Shown here piece by piece: positions 41,965 through 50,949 of a stretch of DNA of 64,000 nt. Position numbers and translations under genes: made by a program. Under the pieces are notes generated by a model. It did no database searches. It was not told where the DNA came from and saw only the letters and a program-made list of their open reading frames with translations. The first letter of the stretch is position 1; each line of letters starts with the position of its first letter. This DNA is from Pseudomonas eucalypticola (GTDB lineage Bacteria; Pseudomonadota; Gammaproteobacteria; Pseudomonadales; Pseudomonadaceae). Where the stretch lies: positions 1,396,501 to 1,460,500 of the forward strand of contig NZ_CP056030.1 of the NCBI RefSeq assembly GCF_013374995.1, written 5' to 3'.

Positions 41965-44142
41965 TCAGGCAGAAGCGTCCTGGGCCTGGGCACTGACTGC
42001 CCCGCCCGCGCTGGTGACCACCTGCACGCTCAGGCGCGGGGTGGCCAGGTCCAGGCCGCTTTCGTCCAGCTGGCGCTTGAGCGCCAGGTTGAAGGCTCGG
42101 GACACTTCCCATTGCTTGATGGGCGCGGTCTTGAAACGGGCACGCAGGATGGCGGTGCCGGCCTCGAAACTCTCCACGCCCTGAATTTCCAGGGGCGACC
42201 AGATGTTGCGGCGCTGCAGCGGGTCGGTGCGCATTTTCTGGCCGACGTCGCGCATCAACTTGATGGCTGTGTCGATGTCCATGGTGTGCGGTACGTTGAC
42301 GCGGAAAATCGCGTAGCCGAACTCGCGCGAGTAGTTCTTGATGCTCTTGATCTCGCTGAATGGAATCGTGTGGACGATACCGTCGATGTCCCGTAGGCGC
42401 ACCGTGCGGATGGTCAGGCCTTCCACCGTGCCCAGGTGGCCGCCCACGTCCACGTAGTCGTCGATGGCCAGGGAGTCTTCGATGATGATGAACAGGCCGG
42501 TGATCAGGTCGGCCACCAGGGACTGGGCGCCGAAACCGATCGCCAGGCCGATCACACCGGCACCGGCCAGCAGCGGCGTGACGTTCATGCCCATGTTCGC
42601 CAGGGCGACGATGGCGGCGATGATGAAGATGGCGATGAACAGCACGTTGCGGATCAGCGGCATCATGGTCTGCGCGCGGGCATTGGCCAGGCCTTTGCGC
42701 GAGTGGGTGAGTGCGTGGTGCACGGCGGTATCGGCCAGTATCCACACCAGCCATGCCAGAATCAGCGTGCCTGCCAGGCTGAACAGCTTGACGCTGATGT
42801 CGTGGCCGTCGCCTTCGGTGAAGCGTATCAGCGACATGTCCCACACCCGCAGGCCCAGCTCGATGAAGCACAGCCAGATGGCCAGGTGAGCCAGGGTGTA
42901 GCCGAAGCTGCGCAGGCGCTCGAAGTATACGGCCTGGCGCTTGATGCCCTTGCGCGGCTTGTTGAAATGGCGGCGCACCAGGCCATTGCAGACCATGCAC
43001 AGCACCAGCAGCACCGTGCATACCAGCGACTGGCGCAACACGGCGCTGGTGTCACCGGCGTTGATGAACGTGGCCACCAGTGACAGGCCTACCAGCACCA
43101 GCGCCGGCAGGTACCAGAACGTGCCAAGGATATCGATGGTGTCGCTCAGGGCTCGCCGGGTCAGGCGCCGGGCCAGGGGCTGGTTGCGGATCAGGTGCGC
43201 GATGGGGCGGCGGAAACGCAGGATGAACATGCCGCTGCATAGGGCTGCCATGACATTGGCCAGGGTTGCCGCCAGGTGGGCCAGGTGCGAGCCGAGGCTG
43301 GCCACCAGGCGCGGGTCGTTGAGGGCTTCGCCGAAGGCGGCGAAGCTGCCGATCAGCCACAGCGGCCGGAAGGCCTGGTGGCGCAGGATGTACAGGGCGC
43401 GGTGGCGATGCGGGCCGTCGAGCAGCGAGAAGGCCACCACGCAGATCGCCGAGAAACAGGTACCCACCACCAGGGCATAGGCCAGCACCATGGCCAGGTC
43501 CTTGCCCAGTGAGGAGGGCAGGGCATAACCCACCCACACCGTAATGATCAGCGCCACCAGCCAGGGCCCCAGCTTGCGCAGGGCAAAGCGCAGCAGGTCG
43601 AGGGTACGCGGCAGCTGCGGCAGTTCTTCGCTGAGGCCGAAGCGCATGCGGATGTGATGGCTGATCCAGTTGAGCGCGTACGCCAGCAGGCTCCACACCA
43701 GGATGATCAGCACGAAGGCGAAGATGATCGGCGGCCACTCGGCCAGTGGCAGCATCAGGTCGGACAGTTCTTGCTTGGCCAGGTCCGCTTCGGTGGACCA
43801 GCGGGAAAAGGGACTGTCGTCGCCGGAAAATTGTTTTTCGAAATGGCCAAGGGTGCTGCCGATCAGCCCGAGCACGCCTTCTTCACCGGCCGGCTGAGCC
43901 TTCTTGGTGGTATCGCGCAGGCGCTTGAGGTCGGTCAGCAATTGCGTGCGTTGCTGGTCGTTCTCCAGTGACTTGATCACCTCATCGAGCGATTGTGCCA
44001 ACGGCTCGGTGGGTTCGGGCTGGGCTTTCGCCGAACTGCCCAGCAGGCTCGGCAAGCCGGCCGCCTGGGCGGGTGGCAGGATGCCCAGCAGGCAGATCAG
44101 CAGCAGCGTGAAAAAGGCAGGCAGACGGAAAAAGGCAGGCAC
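41965..44142 (-). CDS. Large mechanosensitive channel, YbiO/MscS type
   Basis: The frame opens at 44262, but the N-terminus before residue 41 overlaps an upstream small gene and looks non-coding. A GTG at 44142 starts directly before a signal-like segment (LPAFFTLLLICLLGILPPAQA), giving about 725 residues. A periplasmic coiled region follows, then about ten membrane helices, then the MscS pore and beta domain (GAGVIGLAIGFGAQSLV, IEDSLAIDDYVDVGG, IPFSEIKSIKNYSREFGYAI). Size and layout match E. coli YbiO (741). It should open on membrane tension. The start is uncertain by some tens of residues. Confidence 0.8.
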   Translation of the reverse strand: MPAFFRLPAFFTLLLICLLGILPPAQAAGLPSLLGSSAKAQPEPTEPLAQSLDEVIKSLENDQQRTQLLTDLKRLRDTTKKAQPAGEEGVLGLIGSTLGHFEKQFSGDDSPFSRWSTEADLAKQELSDLMLPLAEWPPIIFAFVLIILVWSLLAYALNWISHHIRMRFGLSEELPQLPRTLDLLRFALRKLGPWLVALIITVWVGYALPSSLGKDLAMVLAYALVVGTCFSAICVVAFSLLDGPHRHRALYILRHQAFRPLWLIGSFAAFGEALNDPRLVASLGSHLAHLAATLANVMAALCSGMFILRFRRPIAHLIRNQPLARRLTRRALSDTIDILGTFWYLPALVLVGLSLVATFINAGDTSAVLRQSLVCTVLLVLCMVCNGLVRRHFNKPRKGIKRQAVYFERLRSFGYTLAHLAIWLCFIELGLRVWDMSLIRFTEGDGHDISVKLFSLAGTLILAWLVWILADTAVHHALTHSRKGLANARAQTMMPLIRNVLFIAIFIIAAIVALANMGMNVTPLLAGAGVIGLAIGFGAQSLVADLITGLFIIIEDSLAIDDYVDVGGHLGTVEGLTIRTVRLRDIDGIVHTIPFSEIKSIKNYSREFGYAIFRVNVPHTMDIDTAIKLMRDVGQKMRTDPLQRRNIWSPLEIQGVESFEAGTAILRARFKTAPIKQWEVSRAFNLALKRQLDESGLDLATPRLSVQVVTSAGGAVSAQAQDASA

Positions 44143-44210
44143 GCGACAAGAGACCCGGGGCAATTCTAGATCAGGGCAGTGTACGAGGCGTGCCGGGGCA
44201 ATGCGAGTGC

Positions 44211-44378
44211 TTAAGCGCCAATTCGGACGAGGATCTTGTACAGCACGATCCCCAGCAGGCAAAGCATGCCGAACCAGATCATCAGCACGCCCAGGTCGCG
44301 CTCGCGCAGGCTGAAACCGACGGTAAGCAGGCCAAGGCTGGCCATGACTTGCATGAGCAACAGGGTGAAATCGTCCAT
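44211..44378 (-). CDS. 55-residue inner-membrane protein
   Basis: The ATG at 44378 follows AAGGA by about nine bases. The product has two hydrophobic helices (LLLMQVMASLGLLTVGF and LGVLMIWFGMLCLLGIVLY) joined by a charged turn (SLRERD). It lies 68 bp upstream of the YbiO-type channel on the same strand and may be co-transcribed. Small two-helix proteins of this sort are common next to channel genes in pseudomonads; function unknown. Confidence 0.65.
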   Translation of the reverse strand: MDDFTLLLMQVMASLGLLTVGFSLRERDLGVLMIWFGMLCLLGIVLYKILVRIGA

Positions 44379-44541
44379 GATGCGCGTCCTTGTGGGAGGG
44401 CCTTCTACCAGTTTAGGCCTGGATGCGCGGTGGCACTTGATGTGCGTCATGTAAATGTGGGCTGCGCCGTTCGGCGCAGGGCCAGGCTTGCCAGCGAGCT
44501 TTTCGATGCAGCTCGCCGACAGCGGTGTGCAACCGAACGGG

Positions 44542-45831
44542 TTACGGCAGTTCGCGGCTGCGGTAGAAGGCTTCCAGCACCTTGACCAGATGAGCCAGGT
44601 CCTGGCTGCCGCACAGTTCGCGGATCGAGTGCATGGCGAAGGTCGGCAGGCCGATGTCCACGGTGCGCACGCCCAGGTGGCTGGCGGTGATCGGGCCGAT
44701 GGTGGACCCACAGCCCATGTCACTGCGCACCACGAAGCTCTGCACCGGCACTTCCTCGGCCATGCACAAGTGGCGGAAGAAACCGGCGGTTTCGCTGTTG
44801 GTGGCGTAGCGCTGGTTGCTGTTGACCTTGATCACCGGGCCGGCGTTGAGTTTCGGGCCATGGTTGGCGTCGTGCTTGTCGGCGTAGTTGGGGTGCACGC
44901 CGTGGGCGTTGTCGGCCGACACCAGCAGCGAGCGCTGGATGGTGCGCACGAAATCGTCGCCGTCAGGCAGCAGGCGGCGCAGGGTCTGTTCCAGCATCGG
45001 GCCATCGGCGCCACAGGCCGAGCAGGAGCCGATTTCCTCGTGGTCGTTGGCCACGAACACGCAGGTTTCTTCGCTGTCGGCGTTGAGCAGGGCCTGCAGC
45101 GCGGCGTAGCACGACAGCAGGTTGTCCAGGCGCGCGCCAGCGATGAACTCGCCGTGCAGGCCGACGACGGCGGCGCTCTGGGTGTCGTAGAAGCTCAACT
45201 CGTAGTCCAGCACCACGTCGGCATTCAGGCCGTGCTCACGGGCCAACTGGTCAGTGAGCAGGGCGCGGAAGTCCGGGCGCTCGTCGCCGGCCACCTGGGC
45301 GAGGATTGGCGGTAATTCGTTCTGGGGGTTGATGGCCCAGCCCTGGTTCGCCTCGCGGTTGAGGTGGATGGCCAGGTTGGGGATGACGGCGATCGGCAGC
45401 TTGAAGTCCACCAGCTGGCTTTCCACCTTGCCGTCGCGGCGGAAGGTAACGCGGCCGGCCAGCGACAGGTCGCGGTCGAACCAGGGCGCCAGCAGCGCGC
45501 CGCCATACACTTCCACGCCCAGTTGCCAGAAGCCCTGGCGTTGCAGTTCGGGCTGCGGCTTGACGCGCAGGCACGGGCTATCGGTGTGGGCGCCTACCAG
45601 GCGGATACCGCCGATCAGCGGCGAATGACGGCCCAGCTTGATGGCGATGATCGAGGAGTCGTTGCGGGTCAGGTAATAGCGCCCGCCGGCCACGGTGGCC
45701 CAGGTGTCGCGCTCGTCGAGACGCTGGTAACCGGCGGCCTCCAGGCGCATGGCCAGGCTGGCGGTGGCGTGGAAGGGCGTGGGGGAGGCCTTGAGAAAAT
45801 CGATCAGGCCCTGGTTCAAAGCTTCGCGCAT
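44542..45831 (-). CDS. apeB: M18 family aspartyl/aminoacyl aminopeptidase
   Basis: The product has 429 residues from the ATG at 45831; the frame continues to 46011 into repeat DNA. Zinc-binding and catalytic motifs are intact: [28 protein letters not shown] and [12 protein letters not shown]18 peptidases are large cytosolic oligomers that remove N-terminal acidic or other residues from peptides. The gene is followed in the transcription direction by the small membrane protein and channel genes, and preceded by a repeat-rich region. Synteny with rluA and minCDE matches other pseudomonads. Confidence 0.9.
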   Translation of the reverse strand: MREALNQGLIDFLKASPTPFHATASLAMRLEAAGYQRLDERDTWATVAGGRYYLTRNDSSIIAIKLGRHSPLIGGIRLVGAHTDSPCLRVKPQPELQRQGFWQLGVEVYGGALLAPWFDRDLSLAGRVTFRRDGKVESQLVDFKLPIAVIPNLAIHLNREANQGWAINPQNELPPILAQVAGDERPDFRALLTDQLAREHGLNADVVLDYELSFYDTQSAAVVGLHGEFIAGARLDNLLSCYAALQALLNADSEETCVFVANDHEEIGSCSACGADGPMLEQTLRRLLPDGDDFVRTIQRSLLVSADNAHGVHPNYADKHDANHGPKLNAGPVIKVNSNQRYATNSETAGFFRHLCMAEEVPVQSFVVRSDMGCGSTIGPITASHLGVRTVDIGLPTFAMHSIRELCGSQDLAHLVKVLEAFYRSRELP

Positions 45832-46284
45832 AGGTGGCTCCAGACAGCAATGGCGCGAGTTTAACGTATTGACGCCGGCTTTGTGCGCTGACTTGAAACA
45901 CCATGCGACGGCCCTGTGGGACCGGGCGAAGCTCGGGCAGGGTGGTGCCTGCTTCCCAGGCAAGCCTGGTCCCACACCCTTCGCGGCAGTGGGGTCAGTG
46001 AGGCAAAGCACTTAGCCCTGAAGGCATGGCAGGTCTAGCCGGAACTGGCCTGACGGCCCCCCTTCTGTGGGACTGGGCTTGCCCGGGCAGGGCGGTGCCT
46101 GCTTCCCAGGCAAGCCTGGTCCCACACCCTTCGCGGCAGTTGGGTCAGTGAGGCAAAGCACTTAGCCCTGGAGGCATGGCAGGTCTAGCCGGAACTGGCC
46201 TGACGGCCTCTCCTCTGTGGGACCGGGCTTGCCCGGGAAGGGCGCGCCGCGTAGTGCCTGCTCGTTCGACAGGGGAGCGGCAGA
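45832..46284. repeat. Repeat-rich intergenic region with a 150-bp tandem duplication
   Basis: Within this 453-bp gap a unit of 150 bp occurs about twice in tandem: 45915-46064 and 46065-46214, with the start of a third copy to about 46240. The copies differ at only a few positions (for example 46021-46022 AA versus 46171-46172 GA, and 46056-46062 versus 46206-46212). Each unit contains REP-like arms (TGTGGGACCGGGC... and CAAGCCTGGTCCCACA) that can pair. No gene lies here; the frames crossing it come from repetition. Confidence 0.85.
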
Positions 46285-46920
46285 TCAGAACGGCGCGGGG
46301 CACTCGAAACGTACGCGCTCGCCACTCACCGGGTGGGTGAAGCTCAGCATGCTGGCATGCAGGCATAGCCGCGGGTAGGCCGCCAGGGCCTCGGGGTGGG
46401 CGTACAGGCCGTCACCCAGCAGCGGGTGGCCGATGGAAAGCATGTGCACGCGCAACTGGTGCGAACGGCCGGTAATGGGCGTCAGCTCCACGCGGCACCA
46501 GTCACCGCAGCGCTCCAGCACTTTCCAGAAGGTCAGGGCATGCTTGCCCTGTTCGTGGTCGACCACGTGGCGCGGCTTGGTGGGCGGGTCGTAGCGCAGC
46601 GGCAGGTCGATGCTGCCACTGTCCAGGGCCGGTTGACCCCAGGCCAGCGCGGTGTAGGCCTTCTCGGTTTCGCGGTCATGAAACTGACGCGACAGCTCGC
46701 GGTGGGTATCGGCGTCCCGCGCCAGCAGGATGATGCCCGAGGTTTCCCAGTCCAGCCGGTGCACGATGCGCGCCTCGGGGAAGCCGTTTTCCTGCAGCCG
46801 GGTGATCAGGCAGTCCTTGTTGTCCTCTGCCCGGCCGGGCACCGACAGCAGCAGCGTAGGCTTGTTGATCACCAGGATGGCGGCGTCCTGGTGCAGGATT
46901 TCGATGTTCGACAGCGGCAT
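46285..46920 (-). CDS. rluA: RNA pseudouridine synthase, RluA family
   Basis: The product has 211 residues from the ATG at 46920; the frame upstream to 47019 enters REP DNA. The catalytic loop HRLDWETSGIILLARD holds the conserved aspartate. VLERCGDWCRVELTPITGRS and HQLRVHM complete the RluA/RluC/RluD core. There is no N-terminal S4 domain, as in RluA itself (219 residues in E. coli), which modifies U746 of 23S rRNA and U32 of several tRNAs. Position next to minE matches the Pseudomonas rluA locus. Confidence 0.83.
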   Translation of the reverse strand: MPLSNIEILHQDAAILVINKPTLLLSVPGRAEDNKDCLITRLQENGFPEARIVHRLDWETSGIILLARDADTHRELSRQFHDRETEKAYTALAWGQPALDSGSIDLPLRYDPPTKPRHVVDHEQGKHALTFWKVLERCGDWCRVELTPITGRSHQLRVHMLSIGHPLLGDGLYAHPEALAAYPRLCLHASMLSFTHPVSGERVRFECPAPF

Positions 46921-46975
46921 TGAAGTTGTCTCGGTAAAAACGCCAACGGCGGTGAGGATCGACTTGAGACCCGTG

Positions 46976-47050
46976 GTGCCTGCTTCCCGAGCTTCACCCG
47001 GTCCCATTACGTATGGCATGTGGGACCGGGCGAAGCTCGGGAAACAGGCG
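46976..47050. repeat. Inverted pair of REP-like units between rluA and minE
   Basis: GTGCCTGCTTCCCGAGCTTC...CCGGTCCCAT on the left is an inverted complement of ATGTGGGACCGGGCGAAGC...GGGAAACAGG on the right; the arms are more than 30 bases each with a short loop. It is one of the best-preserved members of the family in the window. Confidence 0.8.
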
Positions 47051-47099
47051 GCACAGGCCTGCCGCCGATCCCCACCGCCGCGGGTACCGCCTGGCCGGA

Positions 47100-47351
47100 T
47101 TAACGGTCAGGCAGGGTGATGTTGAGTTCCAGAATCGAACAGCTGCCCTGGTTTTCCAGTGCCACCTGCACATCCTCGTTGCCGATATTCACGTACTTGC
47201 GGATCACCTCGACCAGCTCTTTCTGCAGGGCTGGCAGGTAGTCCGGGGTACTGCGCTGGCCACGCTCGTGCGCCACGATGATCTGTAGACGCTCTTTCGC
47301 TACCGACGCGGTATTGACCTTTTTGGAACGAAAGAAGTCAAAAATGCTCAT
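47100..47351 (-). CDS. minE: Cell division topological specificity factor MinE
   Basis: The product has 83 residues. An N-terminal membrane-targeting and anti-MinCD region ([31 protein letters not shown]) precedes the dimerising C-terminal domain ([18 protein letters not shown]). MinE drives pole-to-pole oscillation of MinD and so keeps division at mid-cell. Its ATG overlaps the minD stop by one base (TGATG), a sign of coupled translation in the minCDE operon. Confidence 0.96.
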   Translation of the reverse strand: MSIFDFFRSKKVNTASVAKERLQIIVAHERGQRSTPDYLPALQKELVEVIRKYVNIGNEDVQVALENQGSCSILELNITLPDR

Positions 47352-48163
47352 CAGTTGCCTCCAAAGAGCCGCTCAAAGAATCCTTTCTTCTGCTGTTCGA
47401 GGAAGCGGTGTTCCACGTTCTTGCCCAGCAGACGGTCGACGGCATCACTGTAGGCCTGGCCGGCGTCGCTCTGGTCGTCGAGGATCACCGGTACGCCCTG
47501 GTTGGAAGCTTTCAGCACTGCCTGGGATTCGGGGATGACACCCAGCAGGGTCACCGACAGGATTTCCTTGACGTCTTCCACGCCCAGCATCTCGCCCTTG
47601 CTCACGCGCTCGGGGTTGTAGCGGGTCAGCAGCAGGTGTTCCTTGATCGGGTCCTCACCTTTCTCGGCGCGGCGCGACTTGCTGGCCAGCAGGCCCAGCA
47701 TGCGGTCGGAGTCACGTACCGAAGACACTTCGGGGTTGGTCACGACGATGGCCTCGTCGGCGAAGTACATCGCCAGGTGGGCACCGGTCTCGATACCGGC
47801 CGGCGAGTCGCAGACCACGTATTCGAAGGTTTCCTTGAGCTCCATCAGGACTTTTTCAACGCCTTCCTTGGTCAGCGCGTCCTTGTCGCGGGTCTGGCTG
47901 GCGGCCAGCACGTACAGGTTTTCAAGGCGCTTGTCCTTGATCAGGGCCTGCTGCAGGTTGGCTTCGCCGTTGACGACGTTGACGAAGTCGTACACCACGC
48001 GGCGTTCACAGCCCATGATCAGGTCGAGGTTGCGCAGGCCCACGTCGAAGTCGACGATGACTGTCTTGTGGCCACGCAGGGCCAGACCGGTACCGATGGC
48101 GGCGCTGGTGGTGGTCTTGCCCACACCACCTTTGCCGGATGTAACCACGAGAATCTTGGACAA
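47351..48163 (-). CDS. minD: Septum site-determining ATPase MinD
   Basis: The product has 270 residues. The deviant Walker A KGGVGKTT is at about 11-18. Further ParA/MinD features are [25 protein letters not shown] and the C-terminal amphipathic membrane helix ([13 protein letters not shown]). With ATP it binds the inner membrane and recruits MinC and MinE. It is in an operon order minC-minD-minE on the minus strand. Confidence 0.97.
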   Translation of the reverse strand: MSKILVVTSGKGGVGKTTTSAAIGTGLALRGHKTVIVDFDVGLRNLDLIMGCERRVVYDFVNVVNGEANLQQALIKDKRLENLYVLAASQTRDKDALTKEGVEKVLMELKETFEYVVCDSPAGIETGAHLAMYFADEAIVVTNPEVSSVRDSDRMLGLLASKSRRAEKGEDPIKEHLLLTRYNPERVSKGEMLGVEDVKEILSVTLLGVIPESQAVLKASNQGVPVILDDQSDAGQAYSDAVDRLLGKNVEHRFLEQQKKGFFERLFGGN

Positions 48164-48302
48164 GGTGTATCACCCCTAATGAAAAAGGATTGCTAGTCCC
48201 TGAATGAAAGCATGACTTGTAAACAACTGCAGTCGGCCCGCCAGTTAATGGCCATAAGCCGCCAAGTTTAAAAGTTTGTACGGAAAATGGCGGCAGTATC
48301 CG

Positions 48303-49028
48303 TTAAAGGCGGGTGATGTTCAACACATCACCAGACAAGCTGACTTGTACACCGGCCCCCCACAAGGGATCGCGCCGCAGGTCTTCGGACACCTTGTACT
48401 GGCCAGCGATGGATAATAGCTCGGCGCCCAGATACTGGCAGAAGATACGGGCCCTGGTATCGCCCTTGATACCCGCCAGGGCGCGGCCGCGCATCTGGCC
48501 GTACACATGGATGTTGCCGTCGGCCAGAAGTTCCGCACCGGAGCTGACCGTGGCCATGACCACCAGGTCGCCGCCCGGGGCGTATACCTGCTGGCCACTG
48601 CGCACGGGCAGGGTGATGATTTTGGTCGGGTTGACCACCGGCTTGGGCGGCTCCGGTGGCTTGGGCGGCTCCAGTTCGATGGTGCGCTCACGGGCACCCG
48701 ACGGTGGCAGCACGGGCAGGTCGATGGCGATGGCGGCGGCGATGTCTTCGATCCGGCTGGCGCGAATGGCCAGCGTGCGCAGGCCGTGCTGGCGGCACAC
48801 GCGCATCAGCCCGGGCAGGTCGACAGCGCCTTCGCTGGCCGGCAGTTTGTCCAGCGCCAGCACCAGCGGCGTGTTGCTGAAGAAATTCGGGGCCTGGGCG
48901 ACCTTGGCCGCCAATTGGCGATCCAGCCCTTCAAGGTTGTTGCGGGCCAGTTCCAGAACGGTAATGGCGAGCATGCTGCCCTTGAGCTGGAACACGTTTT
49001 CCTGGTCTAGCGGTTCGGTCTGGGTCAT
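48303..49028 (-). CDS. minC: Septum site-determining protein MinC
   Basis: The product has 241 residues from the ATG at 49028. The frame continues to 49616, but that part is antisense to the lipid A acyltransferase gene. The N-terminal FtsZ-inhibiting domain (about 10-105) is joined by a proline-rich linker ([11 protein letters not shown]) to the C-terminal beta-helix (about 135-241, [20 protein letters not shown]) that binds MinD. It is separated from minD by 139 bp, more than is usual inside an operon, so an internal promoter is possible. Confidence 0.95.
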   Translation of the reverse strand: MTQTEPLDQENVFQLKGSMLAITVLELARNNLEGLDRQLAAKVAQAPNFFSNTPLVLALDKLPASEGAVDLPGLMRVCRQHGLRTLAIRASRIEDIAAAIAIDLPVLPPSGARERTIELEPPKPPEPPKPVVNPTKIITLPVRSGQQVYAPGGDLVVMATVSSGAELLADGNIHVYGQMRGRALAGIKGDTRARIFCQYLGAELLSIAGQYKVSEDLRRDPLWGAGVQVSLSGDVLNITRL

Positions 49029-49149
49029 GGTCGGCAAAACGGCGCCTTGTAACGAAAAGTGCCGAGACTTATAACGAGAACGCCCGCCAGCCGCAAGCCG
49101 GGCGAACCCATGTAGAATGCGCGGCCATGTTGTCTGTCCGGAATCTGTA

Positions 49150-50085
49150 ATGGATCGCCCGCGTTTTACCCGTACCTTTCTACATCCGCGTTTCTGGCCG
49201 CTGCTGCTGGGCCTGGGCCTGCTTTGGCTGACCGTGCAGCTGCCATACCGCGTACTGCTGGTCATTGGCCGCCTGCTCGGCCTGGGCATGTACCGCGTTG
49301 CTGGGGAACGCCGCCGTATCGCGGCGCGAAACCTGGAGCTGTGCTTCCCCGAACTACCGCTCGTCGAAAGACAGCGTTTGCTCAAGGAAAATTTCGTTTC
49401 CACCGGCATCGCGTTCTTCGAAATGGCCATGAGTTGGTGGTGGCCAAAGGCCCGCCTGGCGCGGCTTGCGCACATCGAGGGGCTGGAACATTTGCAGGCG
49501 GCGCAGCAGGCTGGCGAGGGTGCCATTCTGATGGCCCTGCACTTCACGACCCTGGAAATCGGTGCGGCCCTGCTGGGCCAGCGCCATACCATCGACGGCA
49601 TGTACCGGGAGCACAAGAACCCGCTGTTCGACTACGTCCAGCGCCAGGGGCGCGAGCGTCACAACCTGGACTCCCTGGCGGTGGAACGCGAAGACGTGCG
49701 GGGCATGCTCAAGCTGCTGCGCAAGGGCCGGGCCATCTGGTACGCGCCAGACCAGGACTACGGTGCCAAGCAGGGGATCTTCGTACCGCTGTTCGGCATT
49801 CCTGCGGCCACGGTGACGGCCACCACCAAATTCGCCCGCCTGGGCAAGGCGCGGGTGATTCCGTTCACCCAGCAGCGCCTGGCTGATGGCAGTGGTTACC
49901 GGTTGGTGATCCATCCGCCGCTGGAAGACTTCCCCGGGGAAAGCGAAGAAGCTGACTGCCTGCGCATCAACCAGTGGGTGGAAGCGTCGATCCGTGAGTG
50001 CCCCGAGCAATACCTGTGGGCACACCGGCGTTTCAAGTCGCGGCCGCCCGGGTCGCCGAAGCTGTACGAAAAGCGCCGCCGCTGA
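49150..50085 (+). CDS. lpxL: Lipid A biosynthesis acyltransferase, LpxL/HtrB family
   Basis: The product has 311 residues from the ATG at 49150 (the frame is open from 49117). It has an N-terminal membrane helix ([19 protein letters not shown]) and the catalytic HX4E motif HFTTLE (His131 and Glu136), with [10 protein letters not shown] and YAPDQDYG conserved for the family. It adds a secondary acyl chain, usually laurate, to Kdo-lipid A on the inner membrane. It is divergent from minC (121-bp gap), as in other pseudomonads. Pseudomonas has two HtrB paralogues with different acyl positions; which one this is was not resolved. Confidence 0.88.
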   Translation: MDRPRFTRTFLHPRFWPLLLGLGLLWLTVQLPYRVLLVIGRLLGLGMYRVAGERRRIAARNLELCFPELPLVERQRLLKENFVSTGIAFFEMAMSWWWPKARLARLAHIEGLEHLQAAQQAGEGAILMALHFTTLEIGAALLGQRHTIDGMYREHKNPLFDYVQRQGRERHNLDSLAVEREDVRGMLKLLRKGRAIWYAPDQDYGAKQGIFVPLFGIPAATVTATTKFARLGKARVIPFTQQRLADGSGYRLVIHPPLEDFPGESEEADCLRINQWVEASIRECPEQYLWAHRRFKSRPPGSPKLYEKRRR

Positions 50086-50116
50086 CGGACGCTACCCCAA
50101 TGGGATGGACTTGACC

Positions 50117-50150
50117 CTGCAGTACCGGGCGAAGCTCGGTCCTGCAGGAA
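50117..50150. repeat. Short REP-like hairpin after lpxL
   Basis: CTGCAGTACCGGGCGAAGC followed by TCGGTCCTGCAG forms a hairpin around the GGGCGAAGCTCGG core. It sits between the convergent ends of lpxL and the MlaA-like gene and may serve as a weak bidirectional terminator. Confidence 0.6.
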
Positions 50151-50172
50151 TCCTCTGCTGCAAGGGCTGGGA

Positions 50173-50949
50173 TTACTCGGCGATCTGCAGCTTGCGCGAC
50201 TCGGTGTAGATGTAGCGCACTTTCTCATACTCGAACGGCGAGTTCAGCGAGCCATAGCGGAAGCTGGTGGTGTAGCGCTTGTCCACGGCGCGCAACGCCC
50301 AGATTTCCGGGTGGCGACTGCTTTCCTGCGACACGTTGAGGAAGTTGATCTGCGACTCGGCACCGTAGTCGAACAGCAGGCCGGTGGTGTCACGCAGGTT
50401 CGACGGGCCGAAGATCGGCAACACCAGGTACGGGCCGCCGGGCACGCCGTAGAAGCCCAGGGTCTGGCCGAAGTCCTCGGTCTGGTGTTGCAGGCCCATC
50501 TTGGTGGCCGGGTCCCACAGGCCAGCGATACCGACGGTGGTGTTGAGCAGCAGGCGGCCGGTGATTTCCAGCGAGCGCTTACCCTTGAGCTGCAACAGGC
50601 TGTTGACCAGGTTCGGCACGTCACCCAGGTTGCTGAAGAAGTTGCTCACGCCGGTGCGCAGGAAGCTGGGGGTCACGTAGCGGTAGCCATTGACCACGGG
50701 CAGGAACACCCATTCATCGAACCGATAGTTGAAGTGGTACACGCGCCGGTTCCAGTTCTCCAGCGGGTCGTACACGTTCAGCGCGGTGAGGCTGGCACGT
50801 TCGAATTCACGTTGGTCCAGCCCCGGGTTGAACGTGAGCTGCTTGAGCGGCTCGGTGAAACCGTCCCCGTCGACCGGGGTGGTGGTGTCGTCGGCGTGGG
50901 CCATGCCGGCGCACAGCAGTGCGGCGGCCAGGAATAAAGTCTTAGCCAC
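50173..50949 (-). CDS. MlaA/VacJ family outer-membrane lipid asymmetry protein
   Basis: The product has 258 residues with a GTG start at 50949, seven bases after GGAG; it overlaps the upstream gene by 8 bp. It has a signal peptide (MAKTLFLAAALLCAGMAHA) followed by the VacJ domain: NVYDPLENWNRRVYHFNYRFD, GVSNFFSNLGDVPNLVNSLL, GLWDPATKMGL and YGVPGGPYLVLPIFGPSNLR. MlaA proteins remove misplaced phospholipids from the outer leaflet. A canonical lipobox is not evident, so anchoring is unsure. Pseudomonas has more than one MlaA homologue; this one is linked with a hydrolase rather than with mlaBCDEF. Confidence 0.85.
   Translation of the reverse strand: MAKTLFLAAALLCAGMAHADDTTTPVDGDGFTEPLKQLTFNPGLDQREFERASLTALNVYDPLENWNRRVYHFNYRFDEWVFLPVVNGYRYVTPSFLRTGVSNFFSNLGDVPNLVNSLLQLKGKRSLEITGRLLLNTTVGIAGLWDPATKMGLQHQTEDFGQTLGFYGVPGGPYLVLPIFGPSNLRDTTGLLFDYGAESQINFLNVSQESSRHPEIWALRAVDKRYTTSFRYGSLNSPFEYEKVRYIYTESRKLQIAE

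Noticed and set aside
41876..43021. 381-codon minus-strand frame overlapping the YbiO-type channel gene
   Set aside because: It is in another frame of the same strand as the real channel gene and is Pro/Arg/His rich with no domain.
44143..44262. N-terminal 40 codons of the open frame before the YbiO-type channel
   Set aside because: They overlap the 55-residue membrane protein gene and read as non-family sequence before a good signal-like segment that starts at 44142.
45915..46240. CRISPR-like appearance of the repeats between apeB and rluA
   Set aside because: The units are 150 bp direct copies with internal palindromes, not short repeats with unique spacers, and no cas genes are present.
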